DNA of 57,971 nucleotides from Faecalicatena fissicatena. Lineage in GTDB: Bacteria; Bacillota; Clostridia; Lachnospirales; Lachnospiraceae. The position numbers were made by a program, and so were the translations under genes. The DNA is taken from NCBI GenBank assembly GCA_001028025.1, contig LDAQ01000044.1, positions 1-57,971 of the forward strand, written 5' to 3'. A model generated the notes under the pieces. It was not told the origin of the DNA and made no database searches. It saw nothing but the letters and a program-made list of their open reading frames with translations. Numbering within the stretch: the first letter of the stretch is position 1; each line of letters starts with the position of its first letter. This document shows positions 10,120-18,523 of the stretch, one piece after another.

Positions 10120-11865
10120 ATGAACTTCGCAAAAAGACGTTCCTTAATTTCTGACTTAATGGTATGCTTTATTGGCCTCATGGTGATCGTTGTAATATGC
10201 ATCAGCGGCATTTTCTACAACCAGCTGGTGAACCAGAACAAAAAACAGACACTGGACAAATTCGAACAAAGCTTTTTTCAGGCGCACACCGCCCTGGAGG
10301 AAAGTCTGAGCGGTATGATCACAACCGCCACAACACTCAGCACTAACAACGATCTGGCGGTTATGGTCAAGGAGGGGCACACCCTGTCCGGTGACCAGCC
10401 GATGGAAGTACGCTCCGCCGTCCGCAGCACGATAGTGAATGCAGTCAATTTGAATTCGAACCTGGCCGATGTGGCGATTTACGGGCAGGACACTCTTTAT
10501 CGTTACAATGAATCACGTTTTAACGAGGTCTACAAGAAAAGACTTCCGCAGGAACCCTGGTTCACCGATCTGCGAAATGGGAAGATTCATCAGGTCATCA
10601 TCCCGGAATATGAGGTGAGCGAGGATCTGGAACTCTGCATTTTTGCCTGCACCTTTCTCTCCATGTCCAGAACCAGCAGCCAGGATGTTATCGTTGTGAC
10701 CCTGGATAATAAAACCCTCCACAAAATTGTGGACGATGTGGACCGAAGCTATCTGACCACAGTCTGCCTGCTGGGACAGAGCGGTGATTTGCTTTATTCT
10801 AATCATCCGGATACCGCCGGACAGCTTGTGGCCGATGGTTTTGAACTTTCTGAGCTGCGCAACGGCCAGGAATACCACATAGCCGGCCAAAAGTACTATA
10901 TAGTAAAATCTACCAGTGCCCATACGGGCTGGGATCTCATTGCATTTACCAAAGCTTCGGATTTAAATCAGGCATTCTATTCCGTTCCTCTCAGCTTATT
11001 GATCGGATGCTTACTTGCAGTTGCCGCATGTGTGCTGCTTTCGATGTGGTTTTTCCGGGCAATCAGCCGCCCTCTGCGTGAGATTGTCACCGCCATCGAT
11101 CAGACGATCCCCCACAATTTCGAAAAGGTTGCCATCGACAGCCCGCACAAAGAAATCCAGACTATCGCAACAGCTTTTAACCATCTGAATGGCAATATTG
11201 TTCATTATATTGATGAAATCCAGAGGGCTGAAAAGGAAAAACATGTTACCGAATTAAAGCTTCTGGAGGCCCAGATTAACCCGCACTTCATCTATAATAC
11301 ACTGGATTCTGTCAGGTGGATGGCGGTCATCAATAATGATCCCGTGGTAGCTGAAATGGTTTCCTCTTTTTCCAGCCTTCTGCGGATTTCACTTTCTTCC
11401 GGAAAAGAACAGATCACCGTGGCTCAGGAGCTGGAGCACGTACGCCATTACATCAACATTATGCAGATCCGCTATAACTCAGAAGTCAGTGTTTCTTTTG
11501 AGGCAGCGCCCCAGGTCTGTGAATTTTATACATTAAAATTTATCATACAGCCATTTGTAGAGAACTGCTTTCTACATGCATTTGAAAGCGGCGAGATGCA
11601 GCAAAAGCAAGTCCTGGTTAAGGCCCATATTCTTGAGGGCAGCACACTTGCAATCGAGATATCGGACAATGGAAAAGGAATTGATGCCGCAGCGGACCTG
11701 TATAAAAATCGAATGAGGAGCGGAATCGGCATCAAGAATATCAACGAAAGAATCCAGCTATACTATGGTCCGCAATATGGAATCGATATATCCTCGGCCA
11801 GAGGACGGGGTACCACCGTACGCATCCAACAGCCGCTGGTAAGATCGCAGGAGGAGAAATCATGA
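10120..11865 (+). CDS. YesM-type sensor histidine kinase
   Basis: A 581-residue membrane kinase. The order is a first membrane helix (about 15-35), an extracellular sensor domain of about 250 residues (probably Cache fold), a second helix (about 290-312), a HAMP segment, then the His_kinase domain with EAQINPHFIYN (H389), followed by an ATPase domain with DNGKG (517-520) and GIGIKNI. It phosphorylates the YesN-type regulator that overlaps its 3' end. The AAGGAAGG ribosome site supports the start. It is divergent from the sugar transporter operon that it most likely senses for. Confidence 0.93.
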   Translation: MNFAKRRSLISDLMVCFIGLMVIVVICISGIFYNQLVNQNKKQTLDKFEQSFFQAHTALEESLSGMITTATTLSTNNDLAVMVKEGHTLSGDQPMEVRSAVRSTIVNAVNLNSNLADVAIYGQDTLYRYNESRFNEVYKKRLPQEPWFTDLRNGKIHQVIIPEYEVSEDLELCIFACTFLSMSRTSSQDVIVVTLDNKTLHKIVDDVDRSYLTTVCLLGQSGDLLYSNHPDTAGQLVADGFELSELRNGQEYHIAGQKYYIVKSTSAHTGWDLIAFTKASDLNQAFYSVPLSLLIGCLLAVAACVLLSMWFFRAISRPLREIVTAIDQTIPHNFEKVAIDSPHKEIQTIATAFNHLNGNIVHYIDEIQRAEKEKHVTELKLLEAQINPHFIYNTLDSVRWMAVINNDPVVAEMVSSFSSLLRISLSSGKEQITVAQELEHVRHYINIMQIRYNSEVSVSFEAAPQVCEFYTLKFIIQPFVENCFLHAFESGEMQQKQVLVKAHILEGSTLAIEISDNGKGIDAAADLYKNRMRSGIGIKNINERIQLYYGPQYGIDISSARGRGTTVRIQQPLVRSQEEKS

Positions 11866-13337
11866 TTAAAACGTTAATTGTGGAAGACGAATTTCTGGTA
11901 CGTATGGGACTGAAAACAATCATCGACTGGCCCCAATATGGCTTTCAGATCGTTGGGGAAGCCACCAATGGCGAGGATGGGCTGGAGTTGTATCTGAAGC
12001 ATCGACCGGCTCTCATTATTACAGATATCAAAATGCCTAAAATGGATGGACTTGCCCTGATGACTGCCATCCGCAAGCTGGACAGAAACGCCCATTTTAT
12101 CGTGCTGACCGCTTACGCAGATTTCTCCTATGCCAGATCTGCCATCGGACTGCAGGTGGACGGTTATTTGCTGAAAGGGACGATGACCAACGAAGAACTC
12201 ACCGGGATTCTCGAAAAGGTCACAGCATCTATGCCAGAGTCTTCCGTCTCTCCGTGTGATACCAATTCTCTTCCCTCATTGAAAAAGCTGCTCACCGATG
12301 ACAGCACTATCGCAGAGGTCTGTCCATTTAGTCTGGAAGAAAATGATACCGTCTATGTGGCGTGCGTCCGAATCGCAGGTTCTAAAAATCCCGTGATTAA
12401 CGAATCATTCCATAGCCTGTGTCGAAATTTACTGGCTGAAAAGAAGTGGGAATATACCGAGTTCGAAGATGACAACTATTTCTGCATCCTCCTGACATCT
12501 TCACAGGATCCGCTATCCGTCATGGGCCTTTTGAGCGATACGATCAAACGCTATCTGGGGCGGCAGCTGTTTTGCGGTGCCTCGCATCCTGCTAAAAGTA
12601 CAAACCATATTGCTTCTTATATTGCACAGGCAAAAACTGCATGTGATGCCAACATCCTCTCCCCGGAAAAGGGATTTATTCAGATTTACACTCCTGCGCA
12701 CCACAGCCGGTCAGAGAAAGTGGACAATCTGCTGCTTGCATTAAATCAGGCTCTGCTGGAACAGGATCCAGAAAACTGCATGCAGCTTTTGGACCGGCTG
12801 ATGCCGGCACTGCAAAGTGCCGGAAGTTTAAAACTTTTGAACCGCAGCATGTATCACATCGTCATCATACTCACCCAATACGATGACTCGCTCAGTGAAA
12901 CGGAAATCATTCGTTCCCTTTTGGAATTGGATCAGCTGGATCTCGTTTTCCAGGAGATTAAATGCCGGTTTGTCGAAATGTGCAAGACCCTCCCGCAGCT
13001 GCTCCCCCGCAACGACGGCTACATCGAAAGCGCAAAACTTTTTATTCGGAACAATATTTCCCAGAATATTAAACTGCGGGATATTGCGGAATACCTGCAT
13101 CTTTCCTCCAACTATCTGGGAAAACTGTTTTTTTCCAGCACCGGAACACACTTGACAGATTTCATCATCTCCGAAAAAATCTCGGCCGCATGTCGCCTGA
13201 TTCAGGAAACTGACCTTTTAGTGGGGGAGATTGCCCAGCAGGTCGGTCTGAATGATCAGCAGTATTTTTCGAAGCTCTTCAAGAAAAAAACCGGGTATAC
13301 TCCGAAAGAGTACGCCCGGCTGCATGGGAAACAATGA
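11862..13337 (+). CDS. YesN-type response regulator (receiver + AraC HTH)
   Basis: A 491-residue two-component regulator. The receiver domain has the acidic pair E8-D9 and phospho-acceptor D55 in ITDIKMPKMDG. A long middle region is followed by a C-terminal AraC double helix-turn-helix (about 390-490), ending in the typical FKKKTGYTPKEY. The start codon overlaps the kinase stop by four bases (ATGA), so translation is coupled. It probably activates the divergent binding protein operon. Confidence 0.93.
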   Translation: MIKTLIVEDEFLVRMGLKTIIDWPQYGFQIVGEATNGEDGLELYLKHRPALIITDIKMPKMDGLALMTAIRKLDRNAHFIVLTAYADFSYARSAIGLQVDGYLLKGTMTNEELTGILEKVTASMPESSVSPCDTNSLPSLKKLLTDDSTIAEVCPFSLEENDTVYVACVRIAGSKNPVINESFHSLCRNLLAEKKWEYTEFEDDNYFCILLTSSQDPLSVMGLLSDTIKRYLGRQLFCGASHPAKSTNHIASYIAQAKTACDANILSPEKGFIQIYTPAHHSRSEKVDNLLLALNQALLEQDPENCMQLLDRLMPALQSAGSLKLLNRSMYHIVIILTQYDDSLSETEIIRSLLELDQLDLVFQEIKCRFVEMCKTLPQLLPRNDGYIESAKLFIRNNISQNIKLRDIAEYLHLSSNYLGKLFFSSTGTHLTDFIISEKISAACRLIQETDLLVGEIAQQVGLNDQQYFSKLFKKKTGYTPKEYARLHGKQ

Positions 13338-13353
13338 GGTAAACAAACCCGCA

Positions 13354-14316
13354 TCAGCTTCCCTCGCTCATCAGCGGCTTACACACTTTGTCCTCCGGCT
13401 CAGGGGGACGTTTAAAGCACGCATTGCTTCCAATTGTCCCAACAACAACCAGTGCAGACCCAACAACAACCGGCCATGACAGAGGAACGTCCAGCATCAG
13501 GCTGACCAGCAGAGTCGATATCGCCGGCAAAAAATTGGAAAGGATGATGATTGAGATTTTTTTTGGTCCGGCCATGGCCTTATTCCAAAGAACACTCGCC
13601 AAAAAGGAGGATGCAACGATCATAAACAGCAGTTCACCTGTCTGTCCCAACTGGAAAGTTCCTTTCTCTTTAAACACAAAGGACAAAACAAATTCGATAA
13701 TCCCCGCAACGATCATAAGCAACCATACATAATCCTGACTTGGATGCTTTACATATTTGCCCAGATAGTTTGAATAGATTCCCCAGGCAATGGAGGACGC
13801 AAGCGCCAGGATGCAGGCCGTGCTATTTTGAAGGAACGGCTCAAAAAATTGTGCTGCAGTCCGACAGCCGGGATTTAAATTCGCGATCACCATACCCAGT
13901 ACACTTGCTGTAAAGCACAGCGAAAACCAGCGGGACGCCTTTGCGCGGTTGATCGGAATCGTCAGCAAAAGCGTGATGGGCGGCCACATGGAGCGGATCA
14001 GACCTGTGCTGACCACCTGCTCACGTGTCTGTGAAAGTCCCACCGATAAGGCAGAGCAGATTGTAAAAATCAGCATGCTGATGCCACAGATTACCCAATA
14101 GTTCCGCGCAGCCTTTTCTTTTTTATCGCGCGGTACCGTACATTTTTTATAAATCAGCGCTAATATCCCGCCGCCAATACCACTAATTGCACCCGACGTC
14201 ATGACTCCCATTCCCTCAGAGAGTGTCCTGACAAATGCAGGCCCAACTGCCCAGATGAATACTGCACCAACCCCGGCCCCCAGCGCCCAATACGTTTTTT
14301 GCTGCTCTTTCTCCAT
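13354..14316 (-). CDS. DMT/EamA-family transporter
   Basis: A membrane protein of 320 residues from the ATG at 14316 (MEKEQQKTYW), which has AGGAAAGAGG 8 bases upstream; the longer form from 14349 has no such site. It has about ten membrane helices arranged as two EamA-like repeats, typical of drug/metabolite exporters. It lies directly downstream of an ADP-ribosylglycohydrolase-fold gene on the same strand, so it may move that enzyme's substrate or product. The gene ends 16 bases from the convergent YesN gene. The substrate is unknown. Confidence 0.8.
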   Translation of the reverse strand: MEKEQQKTYWALGAGVGAVFIWAVGPAFVRTLSEGMGVMTSGAISGIGGGILALIYKKCTVPRDKKEKAARNYWVICGISMLIFTICSALSVGLSQTREQVVSTGLIRSMWPPITLLLTIPINRAKASRWFSLCFTASVLGMVIANLNPGCRTAAQFFEPFLQNSTACILALASSIAWGIYSNYLGKYVKHPSQDYVWLLMIVAGIIEFVLSFVFKEKGTFQLGQTGELLFMIVASSFLASVLWNKAMAGPKKISIIILSNFLPAISTLLVSLMLDVPLSWPVVVGSALVVVGTIGSNACFKRPPEPEDKVCKPLMSEGS

Positions 14317-14389
14317 TGCACAAACCTCTTTCCTGAAAACGCGCATCACTGTTCATGCAAATGATGCGCGAAACTGCTTAATATAACAT

Positions 14390-15973
14390 TTACAGTGAAA
14401 CTTCTTCGCCCTTGTCCAATGCGGAGCTGCGCAGAAGCGTCAGTTTAACAGGAGTCGCCGTGTGACGGCCGATCAGTGAGACATCCACGACAGCCTCAAG
14501 ACGGCCGCCTTTGAAAGCGGAAGTGTCAAGATCAAAATCTGCCACTGCAATCTCTCCAAAGTTATCGTTCAGCGGCAGATCGAACTCGTTGCCGCCCAGC
14601 ACTTCGACGCCCTCCGGCAGATAGAGTTTCAGCTTACACCAGTGCTGCTGCCAGAAGATATCGCTGTTTAATACTTTTATGGTGACTCTCTTGGGTTTAT
14701 CTGCCTCAAAGAACGGACCCTGCTCGCCATATTCGATCCAGACTTTGTACATCGGAAATACATGCTTCACTGTGTACGGTGAGAGCTGCATCAGGTCCTT
14801 GAATGGAATATCCCGGGGGTAGATACCGGTGCACAGATGCTTTCTGTAATCCTCTACTTCACAGTACAGGTCTTCGCCCTCGAGACACTCTACTGTATAG
14901 CCTGTTCCCTGCATAACATCGCACAGCTTTGTGCCCAGGAATGTAGGGGTAACCTGTACCAGCTTATCCGTCATCTCCGTTGTAGTCTTAGGGATCCATA
15001 CCTGAGAGGTTTTATCGATGCAAAGTGTTTCCACCCGGTCATTCAACGGGGCCGTCCATTTTTCCGGAAGTGCATTGCCGCCCGCTATGATACCCATGAT
15101 GCCGCCCAGCGTACCGGCAGTGCAGTCGGTATCTTCGCCGCAGTTAACTGCCAGACACAGTGATCTTCCAAAATCGCCTTCACCGTAAAGCCAGGCTGCA
15201 ATCAGGAAGCCCACATTTTCAGGACAGTCAAATCCTGGAGTCCCTTTTTCGAACTTGCCTCCCTCGGTCGGAATCTTACTGTCTTTTGTACAGAATGCTG
15301 CAAACATGCCAGGTGCCTCGTTATGGATTGCCAGGCGGGCATCCAGAAATGGAACCTGTTTGTCATAACATTCCATGGCACGATTGACGCAGCGCGCTAC
15401 AGCACAATTTTCAGGAATATAACTCAGGCCAATGTCGATCAGCTTTCTCGTGTCACTCTCGACAAAAGCGGCACTCTGCAGTGCTGCACAGAAGATCTCA
15501 CCGTACATGCCTTCTCCTGAATGATCTACGATTGCATCTTCATAGGCATACCTGGTAGCAATCTCCGGATGGCCCGGTGCAAGGCAGGCCCAAAGCTCAG
15601 CACGGATAAAGCAGCCGCAGGAATTCCTGTACTGATTGTAATAATGGCCCGAAACAGGAGGCTCAAGCCCTGCCCGCATATTGGCCTTGCCTGTGCCATA
15701 CTCCACCCAGTTTGGTGTAATATAGGCAAACCAGTACTCCCCTAAAATACTTGCAGTGATTGACCGCCCGAAGCGTTCCACCGCCGTAAGCCAAATAATC
15801 TGCAGATCAAAATCGTCGTTCGGGGGCGGGCCCGCACTCAGGTCCTGTGTATAAAAATCCACATCGTTGATCTGCCGTTTCTGCTCGAACGGTGCTCCCA
15901 GTACGCCGCCGGCATTTTTACCAACCCAGCAGCCCATGACCTTGTCACGGTATGTTTCAAAAGACATTTTCAT
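14390..15973 (-). CDS. ADP-ribosylglycohydrolase-family protein
   Basis: A 527-residue protein from the ATG at 15973 (MKMSFETYRDKVMG), which follows GAGGAGG at good spacing; the longer frame to 16012 overlaps this site. The N-terminal two thirds is the all-helical DraG/ADP-ribosylglycohydrolase fold. It has NDDFDLQ in place of the usual DDT metal motif and NCGEDTDCTAGTLGG for the second metal site. The C-terminal part is beta-rich and unassigned. The family removes ADP-ribose or related N- or O-glycosidic groups; members in sugar loci may be ordinary glycosidases. It is a paralogue of the enzyme domain at 33500. It forms an operon with the DMT transporter under a promoter shared with the AraC gene. 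Confidence 0.85.
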   Translation of the reverse strand: MKMSFETYRDKVMGCWVGKNAGGVLGAPFEQKRQINDVDFYTQDLSAGPPPNDDFDLQIIWLTAVERFGRSITASILGEYWFAYITPNWVEYGTGKANMRAGLEPPVSGHYYNQYRNSCGCFIRAELWACLAPGHPEIATRYAYEDAIVDHSGEGMYGEIFCAALQSAAFVESDTRKLIDIGLSYIPENCAVARCVNRAMECYDKQVPFLDARLAIHNEAPGMFAAFCTKDSKIPTEGGKFEKGTPGFDCPENVGFLIAAWLYGEGDFGRSLCLAVNCGEDTDCTAGTLGGIMGIIAGGNALPEKWTAPLNDRVETLCIDKTSQVWIPKTTTEMTDKLVQVTPTFLGTKLCDVMQGTGYTVECLEGEDLYCEVEDYRKHLCTGIYPRDIPFKDLMQLSPYTVKHVFPMYKVWIEYGEQGPFFEADKPKRVTIKVLNSDIFWQQHWCKLKLYLPEGVEVLGGNEFDLPLNDNFGEIAVADFDLDTSAFKGGRLEAVVDVSLIGRHTATPVKLTLLRSSALDKGEEVSL

Positions 15974-16057
15974 GGTTATACCTCCTCTAAGTTTAGATAA
16001 TTTTTTTTGCAATGACCTCAGTATTTTGAGGATGCGTTGTTTATTTGGAATGGTTTT

Positions 16058-16085
16058 ATTATAGCAATTGGTCCAATAATGTCAT
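16058..16085 (-). promoter_or_regulatory. Promoter of the ADP-ribosylglycohydrolase operon with operator-like palindrome
   Basis: On the minus strand: -35 ATGACA (16085-16080), a 16-base spacer, -10 TATAAT (16063-16058). The spacer contains the palindrome ATTGG-T-CCAAT (16067-16077). A related ATTGG-CTAAT element lies at 16094-16103, between this promoter and the divergent AraC gene. The two are candidate AraC-regulator sites. Confidence 0.6.
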
Positions 16086-16138
16086 CACTGTTTATTGGCT
16101 AATAATACAAGAATCTTGACATCAAGAAAGGAAGTATT

Positions 16139-17086
16139 ATGGAATCTACTATTCAATCATCCGGTCACGTAACACACACAGATATGTCCGCGGGAATACA
16201 CCCGCCCCAAAACGTACTGCACTGCAATATGGACCTGAAATCCATGTCAGAAGGCATCTCGGTCCGCCCCAGCGATCAGACGGCATCCACGTTTTTTTAC
16301 GTGCAGGCGGCCGGTATCTTTTACTGCGGCGCAAAATATTTTACCGAACGTCAGGATTTCCCCTCCTTCCTCATTAAATATTCCATGCATGGCACGGGAC
16401 ACATCCATTACTGCGGACAGGATTATGAAGCGCCCGCCGGTTCTGCTTTCTGGATCGACTGTATGAATCATCAGTTCTACCACTCGGATGAAACAGACCT
16501 CTGGACCACCGCCTGGCTGCATTTTCATGGAGCCACAGCAGCAAAATACTACGAACAGTTTATCGCGCTCAACCAGTCCCCTGTGGTGAAGCTGTCCGGG
16601 AACACGCTGCTCTGTACCTATATCCGCAGCCTGATTGACATCTATAAACATCAGGAGTCCGATCTAAGCGCAGATATTCTTGCCTCCGAGCTCATCGTTA
16701 AAATCATGACGGAAATGCTCATGTCAGCCAGTTCGGCTGAAACACCGCAGGCGCTCCAGCCGCGTTTCATTCAGGATGCTGTGGAACTGATCCTTCAGAA
16801 CTATACACAAAAACTCACGTTGGATGATTTTTCAAGAATATTTTCGGTTAATAAATATTATTTTCAGAAACTATTCAAGAGGTATATCGGCTATACCCCC
16901 AAAGAGTTCCTTACACTGACGAGGATTAACAATGCCAAAAAACTGCTCCGCTCACAAGGTTCTTCCATTGATCAGATCGCCGAAGCGGTCGGTATTGATA
17001 ATGCCAGCCATTTTATAAGTATTTTTAAGCGCCACGAAGGTATGACGCCTAAAGAATACCGCATTCAGGAAGCTTCCGCAAAATAG
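16139..17086 (+). CDS. AraC-family transcriptional regulator
   Basis: A 315-residue one-component regulator. The N-terminal two thirds is a cupin-like effector domain with HIHYCGQDYEAPAGS. The C-terminal 100 residues form the AraC double helix-turn-helix, with FKRYIGYTPKEF and FKRHEGMTPKEYR. An AAGGAAG ribosome site is 5 bases before the ATG. It is divergent from the ADP-ribosylglycohydrolase/DMT operon and is its likely regulator through the ATTGG palindromes between them. Confidence 0.92.
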   Translation: MESTIQSSGHVTHTDMSAGIHPPQNVLHCNMDLKSMSEGISVRPSDQTASTFFYVQAAGIFYCGAKYFTERQDFPSFLIKYSMHGTGHIHYCGQDYEAPAGSAFWIDCMNHQFYHSDETDLWTTAWLHFHGATAAKYYEQFIALNQSPVVKLSGNTLLCTYIRSLIDIYKHQESDLSADILASELIVKIMTEMLMSASSAETPQALQPRFIQDAVELILQNYTQKLTLDDFSRIFSVNKYYFQKLFKRYIGYTPKEFLTLTRINNAKKLLRSQGSSIDQIAEAVGIDNASHFISIFKRHEGMTPKEYRIQEASAK

Positions 17087-17112
17087 GCTGGCTCTATCAG
17101 CAGCCTGCCTAT
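17083..17112 (+). terminator. Hairpin at the end of the AraC gene
   Basis: The stem pairs ATAGGC with GCCTAT and GGCT with AGCC, with a single T-T mismatch and an 8-base loop, and starts at the AraC stop codon. The tail ATTCTCTTTCC is only partly T-rich, so termination may be incomplete. Confidence 0.5.
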
Positions 17113-17283
17113 ATTCTCTTTCCTCAATCGCTGGAGGAACTGATATATGAACATGACTGTTTATAATGTACTTGAGCTGACGAATTGGACTTCCTGTTTA
17201 ATTTTTAATTTTACCTTACAAGTCCAGTGCCGAAAAATTATCTTCCAGTTCCGTAAGAACTATAAAAGAGTGAAGAAGCGCGG

Positions 17284-17475
17284 CTATAATATGAATCTGT
17301 TCCTTTTTATTTCTTCGGACTCTTTTTCTTCTTCATCAAGTTCTTGAACCTGTGCATTACCTGTTCCCAAAAGGGCTTTAAGCATCTTGTCTATCTCATT
17401 TTGGGCTATGGGGCTAGAGCCCAGGGACAGGTAAACTATTAAAATAATAAATAATTTATATATCTTTTTCTTCAT
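17284..17475 (-). CDS. Small secreted or membrane-anchored peptide, unknown
   Basis: A 63-residue ORF with a basic start (MKKKIYK), a hydrophobic stretch (about 8-20) ending near SSPIAQ, then a charged glutamate-rich tail (ELDEEEKESEEIKR). GGAGG lies 7 bases before the ATG. It looks like a secreted or single-span peptide. I recognise no family. Its base composition is AT-rich compared with the sugar operons, as for the next gene. Confidence 0.5.
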   Translation of the reverse strand: MKKKIYKLFIILIVYLSLGSSPIAQNEIDKMLKALLGTGNAQVQELDEEEKESEEIKRNRFIL

Positions 17476-17675
17476 TCATATTCCTCCAATTAAATCTCTT
17501 CTTTGCATCATTCTCGTAATAAGTATGCTGTTTATACTCGCTGCCTGTTTGCGTACAAAAAGAAAGCCATTGTTTGATTCTAAAAATGACTTATAACCAA
17601 CCATCATGCTTGCAATAAAGAAGCCTCATGATAGTACATATTTACGCTTTGTCCAGGGTTTGAAAAGGAATTGAT

Positions 17676-18089
17676 TCAATTGTCCAGACGTACCTTTTGA
17701 TTAATTAATGTCCATCCATCAGGCAATAATATAAATAAGGTGAAAAAGAAAAAAAGAAAAACTATAATAAGAAAAAGAAGCAGACCAGTTCCTTTTAGGA
17801 TATCTGCAATCATGAGTATTGGGCTCATATTCCTCGTTATAGTTTCATTATAAGAATTATTTTTGTTCAAAAATGAAGCCTTAACACAGGTAGTATTATC
17901 ACTGCCTTCATTGGCAGCAATACTTTCCGAATTTGCCCACGTCTCAGTTACAGCTGTCTTATCTAATAATTCATAAAAATTATAAGTACTCCAAAATAAA
18001 ACATTCACAGTTAAGCAAATAGCAAAAAGAAGCATAATGAAAAAGGCTCTAATATAAGATAGATTATATTTCTTATTATTTATCTCCAT
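17676..18089 (-). CDS. Hypothetical membrane protein, two spans
   Basis: A 137-residue protein from the ATG at 18089 (MEINNKKYNLSYIRAFF), which has AAGAAGGGA upstream. The longer frame to 18212 runs over a TATAAT box at 18192-18197 and is not credible. Two hydrophobic helices (about 14-35 and 95-120) flank an extracellular loop rich in N, S and T (SNAESIAANEGSDNT-like). No family is recognised. Its AT-rich composition suggests acquisition from a different source or a non-core gene. Confidence 0.6.
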   Translation of the reverse strand: MEINNKKYNLSYIRAFFIMLLFAICLTVNVLFWSTYNFYELLDKTAVTETWANSESIAANEGSDNTTCVKASFLNKNNSYNETITRNMSPILMIADILKGTGLLLFLIIVFLFFFFTLFILLPDGWTLINQKVRLDN

Positions 18090-18284
18090 TACAATTCCCT
18101 TCTTAGCCGCCGCTGCGACCAATGTGGTCAACTTAAGCTGCGTTTCTTTAAATTCTATATCTTGAAATATCAGATAATTCCGATTTATTTTATTATAACA
18201 GAAAAAAAGCAAAAATATAGCACTGCATATTCATTTTCTAAATATACAATGCTTCATAGCATAATTTACTTTGTCTACAGTCTG

Positions 18285-18308
18285 AACGGCCCTATAGACA
18301 GGGCCGTT
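18285..18308. terminator. GC-rich hairpin after the ribbon-helix-helix gene
   Basis: A 9-bp perfect stem AACGGCCCT/AGGGCCGTT with a 6-base loop lies 9 bases beyond the stop of the gene at 18318-18521. The T-rich flank is on the plus-strand side, so as a minus-strand terminator it lacks a proper T-tract. Confidence 0.55.
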
Positions 18309-18317
18309 TGTATTTTC

Positions 18318-18521
18318 TTATTTAATATCCAGTTCCGGTGGTTCATCCAGATGCTCTGAAACGTATTTTCCATCTTTTTTTCTCTGCCGTACACATTCCG
18401 ACAGAAGATATTCAATTTGTCCGTTTACAGAGCGAAAATCATCTTCCGCCCAAGCGGCAATGGCATTGTACAATTTCTCGGAGAGCCTTAAGGGAACCTG
18501 TTTCTTCTTGGAATCTGCCAT
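18318..18521 (-). CDS. Ribbon-helix-helix (Arc-like) DNA-binding protein
   Basis: A 67-residue protein with the RHH pattern: a short beta strand (KQVPLRLS), a helix (EKLYNAIAAWAEDDF), then a second helix (SVNGQIEYLLSECVRQR). Arc/MetJ-type dimers bind inverted repeats in promoters. The gene starts 2 bases after the SPFH gene, so both are in one operon. An inverted repeat covers the operon's promoter (19597-19617), which suggests autoregulation; that link is an inference. Confidence 0.85.
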   Translation of the reverse strand: MADSKKKQVPLRLSEKLYNAIAAWAEDDFRSVNGQIEYLLSECVRQRKKDGKYVSEHLDEPPELDIK

Positions 18522-18523
18522 AC

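Noticed and set aside
17147..17347. Plus-strand ORF of 66 codons with GGAGG upstream of its ATG
   Set aside because: It runs over the end of the minus-strand peptide gene at 17284 and ends in a serine run that is the antisense of that gene's Glu-rich tail. Composition and lack of domain features do not support it.
17500..17600. Plus-strand lipoprotein-like stretch (LLCIILVISMLFILAACL)
   Set aside because: No start codon with a ribosome site precedes it, and the frame ends after about 35 codons. It may be chance or an old remnant.
18090..18212. N-terminal extension of the membrane protein at 17676-18089
   Set aside because: It overlaps a TATAAT promoter box and an untranslated leader; a ribosome site is found only before the ATG at 18089.
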